DNA of 64,000 nucleotides from Sphingobacteriales bacterium 50-39 (GTDB taxonomy: Bacteria > Bacteroidota > Bacteroidia > Chitinophagales > Chitinophagaceae), in NCBI GenBank assembly GCA_001898505.1, contig MKTZ01000009.1:558001-622000 (forward strand), read 5' to 3'. Both the position numbers and the translations under genes were made by a program. Position 1 is the first letter of the stretch. Every line of letters starts with the position of its first letter. The notes under the pieces are model-generated. The model had not been told where the DNA came from. It saw only the letters and a list, made by a program, of their open reading frames with translations, and did no database searches. Positions 27,063 through 35,602 of the stretch are shown one piece after another.

Positions 27063-29402
27063 ATGTTCAAGCATCATCTTCGGAAGAACAAATTATATTC
27101 CCTTATTAATTTATTGGGTCTTACTGCGGGCATGACCGTGGCCATCCTCATCGGACTATGGGTGAGTGATGAGCTGTCCTGGGACGAATGTCACGATCAT
27201 TACAAGCGTCTTGCACAGGTGATGGATACCCAGCTCATCAACGGCGAGCTCACTACGGGGGAAGGGAATGCTATCCCCCTGGCGGAGGAGCTGCGAAGCA
27301 AATATCCCGATGATTTCAAACGGGTAGCTCTTTTTTATCCCTTGTTCACCCATACCGTGACCGTAGACGATAGGAAGATATCGGCCGCCGGCAGCTGGGT
27401 GCAGAGCGATCTACCCGATATGCTCACTCTTCATATGTTGAGAGGCAGCCGGGATGCCCTTCGCGATCCTGCCAATGTGTTGTTGACCCGGAGCCTTGCC
27501 CACAGCTTGTTTGGCGATGCCGATCCCATGGGTAAGATCATCAAACTGGATAATATGGCCACCGTAAAGGTAGGAGGCGTATATGAGGACCTGCCCGGGA
27601 ACTCCACTTTTCATGAGGCGCGACTGCTCCTCTCCTGGGATAAGGCCCTCACCGTGCTGGACTGGTTCAAAGGCGTGCAGGGCGACTGGGGCATTCGTTA
27701 CTGGAAACTATATGTAGAGCTGAACGATAATGTGGATCTGGAAAAGGTATCTACGAAGATCCGTACTATCATGTACCAGCATATAAAAGGGGATGGTCAT
27801 GAAGTGTTGTCGCTGGCGCCGATGGAAAAATGGCATTTGTCCGGAGGGCGGATACGTATCGTGCGTCTCCTGGCGATCATCGGCGGCTTCGTGCTGCTGC
27901 TGGCCTGTATCAATTTTATGAACCTGTCCACCGCACGTAGTGAGAAAAGGGCCAGGGAGGTAGGGATACGTAAGGCCATCGGATCGTTGCGGGGACAGCT
28001 GATCGCCCAGTTTTTGGGCGAGTCGATGATCTTTGTGCTGGCGGCCGGGGTGCTGGCCCTGGTGACCGCGGGATTGTGTATGCCTTTTTTCAACCGAATG
28101 ACAGAAAAGCAGCTGTTCATCCCTGTTGGTAGTATTCTTTTTTGGTTGGGGATGCTTTTGTTTGTAGTGATCACCGGTGTGGTGGCGGGGAGCTATCCTG
28201 CTTTTTATCTGTCCTCTTTCCGGCCGGTGGAAGTATTGAAAGGCCGTTTGAATAAGGGACGGGCTGCGGGGCTGCCACGCAAGGTCCTGGTGGTCGTTCA
28301 GTTTGTCGTATCCGTCACCCTTGTTATCAGCACCATGATGGTGAGCCGGCAGGTGGAATACGTCCGAGACAGACCCGTTGGCTATATGCGGGAAGGACTT
28401 ATAGCCGTCACCATGAACAGCGGGGACATTTATGGCATACCGTATAATACCTTGCGGGATGAGTTGCGAAAGACCGGTGTGGTGGCAGATATGGCAAAAT
28501 CTTCCAGCCCGGCCACCGAGCCGCCATGGACTTCTTCCGACCTCTACTGGAAAGGGAAGGACCCGCATATACATCCGGAGATAGGGGTGGTGACCGCCAC
28601 GCATGATTATGGCAGGACCATGGGTTGGCATATTTCTGCCGGCAGGGATTTTTCCAGGGAATATATATCCGACACCGGCGCTATTGTTCTGAACCAGGCT
28701 GCCGTGCGGATGATGGGCCTGGGGCATCCCGTGGGTGAGATCATACGGGTCGATGGTAAATCCCGTACTATCATTGGAGTGACGGATGATATGGTGATGG
28801 GGTCGCCTTACAAGCCCGTGGGTGCTACCGTCTTCTGGCTGGATTATGATGCGAGGGGGTTGAATTCCATGGTCGTGCGACTGGCATCAGGTGTGCCCGT
28901 GCATAAGGCGCTGACGGCGACCGAAGAGGTCTTTTCACGATTGGCTCCCGGAGGAGCTTTTGAATACAAGTTCATCGATGAGGAATATGCCCGTAAGTTC
29001 TCCGATGAGGTGCGGGTAGGTCGTATCGTTACCGTCTTTGCCCTGCTGGCCATTTTTATCTCCTGTCTGGGGCTATTTGGGCTGGTGTCTTTTGTGGCTG
29101 AACAACGAACAAAGGAGATCGGTATACGCAGGGTGCTGGGTGCAAGGGTCATCGGTATCTGGGCCCTGCTGACCAAGGAGTTTATCGGACTCGTATCTAT
29201 CTCCTGTGTCATTGCTATTCCCATTGCATATTATTTTCTCCATGGGTGGCTGCAGCAGTACGAGTACAGGGCTGAGCTGAGCTGGTGGGTGTTTGGTGCG
29301 GGTGCGATCGGGGCGATGCTGATCACGCTGGCGACCGTGAGCTATCAGGCTATACGGGCTGCGTCGATGGATCCGGTGAAGAGCCTACGTTCGGAGGGGT
29401 GA
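27063..29402 (+). CDS. FtsX/MacB-type ABC permease, stop codon supplied by the intron
   Basis: 779 residues with the MacB architecture: an N-terminal helix, a large periplasmic domain, three helices near residues 275-390, a second periplasmic domain and three C-terminal helices. Typical motifs are ARSEKRAREVGIRKAIG and EQRTKEIGIRRVLGAR, repeated in the two halves. No ATP-binding subunit is adjacent. The last sense codon GGG and stop TGA (29400-29402) straddle the 5' end of the group II intron, so the stop codon lies inside the intron. Without the intron the frame would run 16 more codons, ending at 30089. Confidence 0.85.
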   Translation: MFKHHLRKNKLYSLINLLGLTAGMTVAILIGLWVSDELSWDECHDHYKRLAQVMDTQLINGELTTGEGNAIPLAEELRSKYPDDFKRVALFYPLFTHTVTVDDRKISAAGSWVQSDLPDMLTLHMLRGSRDALRDPANVLLTRSLAHSLFGDADPMGKIIKLDNMATVKVGGVYEDLPGNSTFHEARLLLSWDKALTVLDWFKGVQGDWGIRYWKLYVELNDNVDLEKVSTKIRTIMYQHIKGDGHEVLSLAPMEKWHLSGGRIRIVRLLAIIGGFVLLLACINFMNLSTARSEKRAREVGIRKAIGSLRGQLIAQFLGESMIFVLAAGVLALVTAGLCMPFFNRMTEKQLFIPVGSILFWLGMLLFVVITGVVAGSYPAFYLSSFRPVEVLKGRLNKGRAAGLPRKVLVVVQFVVSVTLVISTMMVSRQVEYVRDRPVGYMREGLIAVTMNSGDIYGIPYNTLRDELRKTGVVADMAKSSSPATEPPWTSSDLYWKGKDPHIHPEIGVVTATHDYGRTMGWHISAGRDFSREYISDTGAIVLNQAAVRMMGLGHPVGEIIRVDGKSRTIIGVTDDMVMGSPYKPVGATVFWLDYDARGLNSMVVRLASGVPVHKALTATEEVFSRLAPGGAFEYKFIDEEYARKFSDEVRVGRIVTVFALLAIFISCLGLFGLVSFVAEQRTKEIGIRRVLGARVIGIWALLTKEFIGLVSISCVIAIPIAYYFLHGWLQQYEYRAELSWWVFGAGAIGAMLITLATVSYQAIRAASMDPVKSLRSEG

Positions 29403-30040
29403 CACGAACAAAGGACGGCAGTTCTTTGATGCTGTACAGTAGATGGCGGAAGGCCCGCCGGAGCCGGCATACAGGTGCGGGCTTCAAACCAGCTTGAACA
29501 ATTCTGTCGAAAGGATAGGGTTGGAAGCGACAAGTCAAAAGGCACTTTGAAGAGTCAGGTAAGCTATGGGGAGACGAATGCAAATGAACCATCGAAGAGG
29601 CCTCGTTAGTAGGTAAAGTGATGTCAAAACCGGCGTTCCTCCGTTATGCCGGGATAAGCAGGGCGGAGACCTGTCTACTGGCTCTGTGGCATCCGGGGTA
29701 AAGATGGCGTGAACCGATAGCAGGCTACTGTATGGAACGTGTGAGATCCTGCCAGGGATGATAAGGGAAAAGGCACAAGGGCGTCCAACCTGAGGCTGAA
29801 AGTACCGATGCGGTGGCAGGAAGTCGGACCAGCCCAAAGTAGTGAGGAAGCTGCGTAATGGCAGTGGAGCGAAGGGGCTGGCATTGTCGAAGTGGATATG
29901 GGTCACAACTCTGCAAAGAGGAAGACGACAGATGTTCGCAACAACACGAAACGTGTATGACAATGAAAAGCCGTATGAGGGGAGACTGTCACGTACGGAT
30001 TTGAGAGGGCTTAGGGCTGAAATGCTCTATTCTACTCGAC
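29399..30040 (+). other. ORF-less group II intron (or intron relic)
   Basis: 642 nt ribozyme-like element. The 5' end GTGAC is close to the GUGYG consensus. Domain I has a hairpin (29630-29652, six pairs) whose 11-nt loop carries EBS1 (TCCTCCG, 29637-29643); this pairs over seven positions, one a G-U, with IBS1 (CGGAGGG, 29392-29398) directly upstream of the 5' end. EBS2 (GTAGG, 29609-29613) pairs with IBS2 (CCTAC, 29384-29388). Domain V lies at about 29967-30002 (AAAGCCGTATG ... GTACGGATTT), followed by a domain VI-like tail ending CTACTCGAC at 30040. No reverse-transcriptase gene is present, so it depends on a maturase from elsewhere or is dead. The G of the domain V AGC triad faces A, not U. 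Confidence 0.8.
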
Positions 30041-30778
30041 TAGCCTTCCCAGTTCTTTAGGGACCGTGATCCTATACTCATTCACGTAGATCCCGTTCCT
30101 GACAATGTTGCGCTTGCCATTTCCTAATTCTATATTTGTTCCATATATTTCTTCAAACCACTCGTGACAGGCTTTGTCAGCCATGTAAGCAAAAAGTCGT
30201 TTTACTTTAACAGAACGGCAATTTTCAAGTAATGCCTCCACTTCTTCCGGCTGCAGATCATTTAATCCTTCCATTAATTCGTAGCATTCCATGAGATCCT
30301 GGTGATGAGGCGCGAGGTAAATGCATTCCATCAATGCGCGAGCGGGGCCTGAAACAGCCAGGTTGAGACCACTTACTTCCCTGTTTATCATCCCTGGATG
30401 TGGGTCTAAAAAGGAGGTTGGATGGTAGTCGATCTTTACTCCCCAGTCATGCTTGCTGAACCATGCGGGTAGTTTCTCTTTTGGGCTGCCGAACAGTACA
30501 AGTTCTTTCACCGATGGTTCCAGGTAAAAGGCTGTCCTGGCCCCTGGATGTATAGAAAGATTGCTTTGTTGCTGCAATGCATAAATGGCTCCTTCAACAC
30601 TGGCTTTGTCGCCGGCACGGATGTAAGCCCCCGCACCTATAGGCAGCAGCCATTTACTCTTTTTATATCGTTGTTGCAGGTCGTGACTGTAGCCTTGCTG
30701 TTTTAGCCAGGATGATTGCAATATAATACCTGCTGGTCGAAGGTCGAAAAGTCGGTTTAATTTATCCCTATTTTCCAT
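30032..30778 (-). CDS. AbiEi-like antitoxin-domain protein, orphan
   Basis: 248 residues. The N-terminal winged helix has the pattern of type IV antitoxins (LRPAGIILQSSWLKQQGYS, then KSKWLLPIGAGAYIR). The remainder (GARTAFYLEPSVKEL, VLFGSP, GNGKRNIVRNGIYV) also fits AbiEi-type proteins, which repress their own operon and counter an AbiEii nucleotidyltransferase. No toxin gene is present on either side. The last residues (VE and the stop) are read from the intron's 3' end in antisense, so the true ancestral C-terminus differed slightly. It could also act as an ordinary transcription regulator. Confidence 0.75.
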   Translation of the reverse strand: MENRDKLNRLFDLRPAGIILQSSWLKQQGYSHDLQQRYKKSKWLLPIGAGAYIRAGDKASVEGAIYALQQQSNLSIHPGARTAFYLEPSVKELVLFGSPKEKLPAWFSKHDWGVKIDYHPTSFLDPHPGMINREVSGLNLAVSGPARALMECIYLAPHHQDLMECYELMEGLNDLQPEEVEALLENCRSVKVKRLFAYMADKACHEWFEEIYGTNIELGNGKRNIVRNGIYVNEYRITVPKELGRLVE

Positions 30779-30894
30779 ACTTTTAAAATGGTTTAATTTT
30801 CTCCTAATTTTCGTACTTGTAGTACTAAAATTCGATAATTTTTAAACCACTTGGCAAACTCGTTTTTGCACATACCTTCCGGGACCCAGCTTTA

Positions 30895-32838
30895 CTACAA
30901 ATAAAGTATCACCGCGCTGTGGCCTTGCAGCCGGATGCTGCCTGTATGTGTGCCATGGGATCCATCCATTGCCAGTCCCGTGTGCCAGGCCCCTGCAGGT
31001 AGAGAAAACTCCTTCGTAGTATCGCCGCCATTAAACCCCACCCATATCTTTTTCCAGCTGTCCATCATGGCTGCTCCATTCAGTGTGTAGGCGATGGTGC
31101 CGGCTGGAGTGTGTTCATCGAAGTGCAGGTACTCAGCAACTTGTGCTCCCGTATACATCCGGAAAGCAGGATGCTGCCGCCGCAGCCGGATCAGCTCCTT
31201 TACATATTGCACCACATCCTGGTGCTGATATTTACTGCGCCAGTCCAGTGCGTTGATGCTGTCGGGTGACTTATAGGAGTTATCGACACCTTTTTTGGTA
31301 CGCAGGAATTCTGTCCCTGCATGAAGAAAGGGTATCCCCTGTGAAGTAAGCACAATGGTCAGCGCGAGTTTGTGCATTTTAATGCGCGTCTCTTCCGAAG
31401 CATCGGGACAGGAGAGGGCCAACTTGTCCCAAAGGGTATTATTGTCGTGGCACTCGCAGTAGCTGATGACCTCATCGGGGCTCCATGCATAAGGCTGTTT
31501 CGAATAGTTGACCTTGCTGTAATCTATCTGCGGGTGTTGACAGGCGGCGGCGACACCGAATTTGATGGATTCTGCAGCATCCGCCCGCCCGCTGGCGAAG
31601 CCAATATCATTTATATCGAAGACACTGCCTTTTATTCCATCCCGGATGTCGTCGCTGAATACCGCTATATTGTGGAGCTTGCTGACATTCTTCTTCAGCG
31701 CGCGGAGACTGCCGGGTACCGGGCTGTCGCCGGCTGTCCATCCTTCGCCATACAGAAGTATGTCCGGCCTGACCTTTCGAAGGGAGTCTGCCAGTAAGTT
31801 CATCGTGGCTATGTCATGTACACCCATCAGGTCGAAGCGGAATCCATCGATGTGGTATTCACGGGCCCAGTACAGCACGCTCTCCACCATGAACTTCCTC
31901 ATCATGGGCGCTTCGCTGGCCGTCTCATTGCCACAGGCCGTGGCGTTGGACAGGCTGCCATCGGACTTGTGCCGATAGTAATAGCCCGGTACCAGCTCAT
32001 TGAAGTTGGAGGTCTCTGTGACCCCCGTATGGTTGTATACCACGTCCATGACCACCCGCAGGCCGTTGCGATGCAGGGCGGCGATCATTTGTTTGAGCTC
32101 TTTTATCCGAGTGATGCCGTCATAAGGATTGGTGCTGTAGGACCCTTCGGGTGCATTGTAGTTCAGCGGATCATATCCCCAGTTGTATTGCGGGCTGTCC
32201 GGACGGCTCTCGTCTACTGAATTATAATCGAAGAAAGGCAACAAATGAATATGAGTGACGCCCAGCTCCTTCAGATGCGACAGGCCTGTGGAGAGACCTT
32301 CCGGACTATGGGTGCCTTCTTCCGCCAGACCCAGGAACTTGCCTTTGTGGGTGATGCCCGAAGAAGGATCGATGCTTGCGTCGCGGATATGCAATTCATA
32401 AATGATGGCGTCGGTGGGACGGTCATGGGTGGAGAAGACAGGGCTTTTATCTGTTGTCCATCCTTTGGGATTGGTGTCCCTCGGGTCGAAAATCAGGGCC
32501 TTTTTTCCATTCACGCCTACTGCCCTGGCGTAAGGGTCGGGTACTGCCTGGCTCCATTGCCCATTTATGTTGACCCGGAAATTATACCATATGCCTTTTT
32601 GATCGCCATCCAGCCGGGTGAACCAAGTACCGGCCTCGCCTTTTTGCAAGTCGATGATCTTGTAGGCCGTAACGTCGCCGGCGGACCTGTATAGTAAAAG
32701 CTGCGCTGCTGCGGCAGGTGGGCTCCAGATACGGAAATGGGAGGCGGAGACCGTGTAGTGAAGACCCAGATCCTTGCCCTGATAGACGGGATGACCTGTA
32801 TGAATAAGGAGGGGTAGGATCATGAGTAATAGGGGCAT
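30895..32838 (-). CDS. Secreted type I pullulanase (GH13)
   Basis: 647 residues from ATG 32838, which begins a signal peptide (MPLLLMILPLLIHTG). An N-terminal CBM48-like domain (HFRIWSPPAAAAQLLLY) precedes the GH13 barrel. The pullulanase signature is YNWGYDPLNYNAPEGSY. Catalytic regions are DVVYNHTG, the nucleophile in DGFRFDLMG, the acid/base Glu in YGEGWTAGDS and the third acidic residue in CECHDNNTLWD. It cleaves alpha-1,6 branches of pullulan or starch. It follows the BNR protein gene on the same strand with 72 bases between. Confidence 0.9.
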   Translation of the reverse strand: MPLLLMILPLLIHTGHPVYQGKDLGLHYTVSASHFRIWSPPAAAAQLLLYRSAGDVTAYKIIDLQKGEAGTWFTRLDGDQKGIWYNFRVNINGQWSQAVPDPYARAVGVNGKKALIFDPRDTNPKGWTTDKSPVFSTHDRPTDAIIYELHIRDASIDPSSGITHKGKFLGLAEEGTHSPEGLSTGLSHLKELGVTHIHLLPFFDYNSVDESRPDSPQYNWGYDPLNYNAPEGSYSTNPYDGITRIKELKQMIAALHRNGLRVVMDVVYNHTGVTETSNFNELVPGYYYRHKSDGSLSNATACGNETASEAPMMRKFMVESVLYWAREYHIDGFRFDLMGVHDIATMNLLADSLRKVRPDILLYGEGWTAGDSPVPGSLRALKKNVSKLHNIAVFSDDIRDGIKGSVFDINDIGFASGRADAAESIKFGVAAACQHPQIDYSKVNYSKQPYAWSPDEVISYCECHDNNTLWDKLALSCPDASEETRIKMHKLALTIVLTSQGIPFLHAGTEFLRTKKGVDNSYKSPDSINALDWRSKYQHQDVVQYVKELIRLRRQHPAFRMYTGAQVAEYLHFDEHTPAGTIAYTLNGAAMMDSWKKIWVGFNGGDTTKEFSLPAGAWHTGLAMDGSHGTHTGSIRLQGHSAVILYL

Positions 32839-32910
32839 TGTTTTGTTTATAAAGATACTGTTTTGGAGATACGGATCAAATAGCCCTCGGGCGACATAAG
32901 TCATTGATTA

Positions 32911-35523
32911 TCATTTCGATTTTTTGACACAGCGGAAATAAGCCCAGTCAGAGTCAGCGTCCTTTATGCCCGGGTTGTAGGCAGAGAGGGCGGATAATAC
33001 CCTTATCCGGTATTCTCCTTCTTCCGTCACTCTTACTAAAAAGGGCTCACATTTCAGATCGGTGCATGGTATGGTATCTAATTTATCCTCCTCAAAATAA
33101 TCGATAGCTCCATATTGAGGTAAATCCATATAGCCGTTCTTTTCTTTTTTCTGGAGCTGGGTGCTGTTGAACCCTGTCAGGGTGTTGCCTTGTACATATC
33201 CCCAGCGCATAGGCCTGAGTATAACGTACCGTCTTCCGCATGGTAAGTGGATTTGAAAGTCGAGATGTATGGGGTCACCTACAAACGCCTCTGTCCTGTC
33301 CAGGGTCAGTCTTGCAGATATGGTGTCGGTGGGCCGTGGATATCCATGCCAAACCCCCGATCCATAGGTCGTCAGATACACTTTGTCAGGATCATTCTCG
33401 TCCACAATGACCCTATGTCCCCAGTGGAAATCATAGCCCTGTATACGACGCCAGTTTCGGCCATAATCATCACTCCGCCAGGCGGCTCCTGTGAAGGTGT
33501 TGCAATATATCCTTCCCGGATGATGTGGGTCTACCGCGACATCATAGACATAATTCTTTTTATCAAAAATGGATGTCCAATGCTGACCTCCATCTTCGGA
33601 CAGGAAGATACCTCCGGCCCAGCACCCCACATACACGCGTTGCGGGTCCAACGGATCGACTGTCACCCCGGAAGGGAAGAATGCATCGTCTTCCGACAAT
33701 GCCAGCTTCGACCAGCTGTCCGCGCCGTCGGTAGATTTATAAACGGCGCCAGGGGAAGTGACAAGATAAAGATCGCCATTGCCAGCAACGGCGATCCTGA
33801 ACGCACGGGTATTATCGCCGATGCCATTGTTCTTTTGCACCCAGGTCTTACCGTCATCCACCGACTTGAACACCCCCTTATTGTATACCGTTGCATACAG
33901 CGTACGATTTCCCGCAGGGGACAGGGGATCCACAACAATACAGGTGGTAGCAGAATTACGATCCATTCCATTCACCAATGGGGTCCAGGATCGGCCCCCA
34001 TCCGTAGAGACGCAGGCGCCACCTGTGCAACGTGTCTTCCACTGCGGGTCGCGTGTCATTTTGCCTCGCGGAAGATCGTGTATACCCGACCATGCCGACC
34101 AAAGCTTCCCTGGATCAGTCGGGTCGAACGCGACCCAGTAGCAGGTATTCACCCAGTCGGACGGCACCCCTGACACAGCTCGCATCCAGGTCTTCCCGCC
34201 ATCGAATGAATGATGATAACCTATGTCCGTGCAGCTCATAGCTATATGCTTATGATCATACGGATCGAAATGCACTCCATAGGTAGTGGTAACATCCAGC
34301 CCCGTACTGGCAGCTCTTCCATCTGCATAGTCATGGCTATAAATGCTTTTCCAACTCCTGCCGCCATCGGTTGTCTTCATGACCCTGTACCAATCGGTGA
34401 TCACGGCAGTATCTCCATTACATGGCGATACTCCCACGTCCAGCACCTGTACGAACTCCTTGCCAAAAGCCCTGCCTGCCCAGCCATCGTCCAGATTGCC
34501 GGCATTCTGCGCATCCGGAACTCCATATTGACCTGTGCCACCCCCGGCTCTCCAAACCCAATCCCAATGGTCACCGTTGTCACGCGTCCGCCATACGCCA
34601 TACCATATACGTTGAGGCCCCTCTTCCAGCCTGTCCACTACTACATAGGCTTTGGACGCATCGAATTCTGCACAGGCAATAGCCGTAGCATTCGCCGCGA
34701 CCGGAAAACTATTTGACCGGCTCCAGGTCTTGCCCAGATCATGCGACATCCAGATCCCCGCATGAGCGCTCAGCGCGTAAAAGATAATCGAACCTGTCTG
34801 CTTTGTTCTGCCTGCCGCAAAATGGGCGACCGGCTCCATGACAGATGGCAATGCCGAGGCCGTGATCTTTTCTTTGTCCAGACGATAGATCGAGTCGGCG
34901 GAAAAAATATAAACCCCCTGATAAATATATAGATCCAAAAGACGAACATGCAGGTCCTTTGTCGCCCACGTTTCACCCCTGTCGCGCGAATAAAAGAGCG
35001 AATGGCCCACCGCAAAGTATATGTTGGAGGAGTCGACCTTGATAGCGTTGATTACTTCCCCTGCCGGCCAATAACGCACATTCTTCGCGACTTCGATGCT
35101 CATTTCCGCATGATCTCCCGAATAGCTCCGCCCAAGCACCTGATCAGGCTTAGGATAGACCTGGTCCCAGTGATCACCCCCGTCGGACGATCGGTACAAG
35201 ACAGATGAACCAATATAGATCACCTTCCCGTTGGCAGGGTCGAACGCGAAACTATGGGCCCCATTCGGAAAATTTACCTGCCGATAGCTTTGTCCCCCAT
35301 CCTGTGTGTGATAGGTCCCCGTCATATCGCAGCGCAGCAGAAATTCGTTCGGATGACGATAGGAGAAAGTTGGACGAAAAGTAGCGCCCCCTCCCCCAGG
35401 ACCGACTCTCTCCCAGGCGGAGTCTTGCGCTTTACAAAAGCAAGGACCGGCCAGCAGCACGATCACCGTGACAGAACCATACAATCGCTGTATCAAAAGC
35501 GAACAGTATTTTAGGTTAAACAA
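32911..35523 (-). CDS. Secreted BNR/sialidase-fold protein, GH74-like
   Basis: 870 residues. About ten Asp-box repeats of the form S-x-D-x-G-x-x-W are visible, for example SRDRGETW, SHDLGKTW, TTDGGRSW, SFDGGKTW, SVDDGKTW and SEDGGQHW, building two beta-propellers as in xyloglucan hydrolases of family GH74. The catalytic Asp pair cannot be fixed from the sequence alone, so it may also be a binding or sortilin-like protein. The first possible start is a TTG at 35523; a second TTG lies further in. No ATG precedes the signal peptide (SVTVIVLLAGPCFC), so the start is uncertain. Confidence 0.8.
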   Translation of the reverse strand: MFNLKYCSLLIQRLYGSVTVIVLLAGPCFCKAQDSAWERVGPGGGGATFRPTFSYRHPNEFLLRCDMTGTYHTQDGGQSYRQVNFPNGAHSFAFDPANGKVIYIGSSVLYRSSDGGDHWDQVYPKPDQVLGRSYSGDHAEMSIEVAKNVRYWPAGEVINAIKVDSSNIYFAVGHSLFYSRDRGETWATKDLHVRLLDLYIYQGVYIFSADSIYRLDKEKITASALPSVMEPVAHFAAGRTKQTGSIIFYALSAHAGIWMSHDLGKTWSRSNSFPVAANATAIACAEFDASKAYVVVDRLEEGPQRIWYGVWRTRDNGDHWDWVWRAGGGTGQYGVPDAQNAGNLDDGWAGRAFGKEFVQVLDVGVSPCNGDTAVITDWYRVMKTTDGGRSWKSIYSHDYADGRAASTGLDVTTTYGVHFDPYDHKHIAMSCTDIGYHHSFDGGKTWMRAVSGVPSDWVNTCYWVAFDPTDPGKLWSAWSGIHDLPRGKMTRDPQWKTRCTGGACVSTDGGRSWTPLVNGMDRNSATTCIVVDPLSPAGNRTLYATVYNKGVFKSVDDGKTWVQKNNGIGDNTRAFRIAVAGNGDLYLVTSPGAVYKSTDGADSWSKLALSEDDAFFPSGVTVDPLDPQRVYVGCWAGGIFLSEDGGQHWTSIFDKKNYVYDVAVDPHHPGRIYCNTFTGAAWRSDDYGRNWRRIQGYDFHWGHRVIVDENDPDKVYLTTYGSGVWHGYPRPTDTISARLTLDRTEAFVGDPIHLDFQIHLPCGRRYVILRPMRWGYVQGNTLTGFNSTQLQKKEKNGYMDLPQYGAIDYFEEDKLDTIPCTDLKCEPFLVRVTEEGEYRIRVLSALSAYNPGIKDADSDWAYFRCVKKSK

Positions 35524-35602
35524 CGTTTATTGTATTGATAATAAAATTGTTATGAAAATGGAGGCGTTTTTGTAAAATTAAAGGAACAAAATGATCTGAT
35601 CA

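Noticed and set aside
27708-28727. Open frame antisense to the first FtsX permease (339 codons)
   Set aside because: Composition is typical of a shadow frame and the sense frame has clear permease motifs.
29475-29479. GTGCG as an alternative 5' end of the intron
   Set aside because: It matches the GUGYG consensus better, but the bases before it do not pair with the EBS1 loop, while 29399 has seven paired exon bases and leaves a domain I of normal length.
29842-30060. Short plus-strand frame of 72 codons over the intron end
   Set aside because: It simply translates domain V and VI; such spurious frames (KPYEGRLSRT) are common over group II intron ends.
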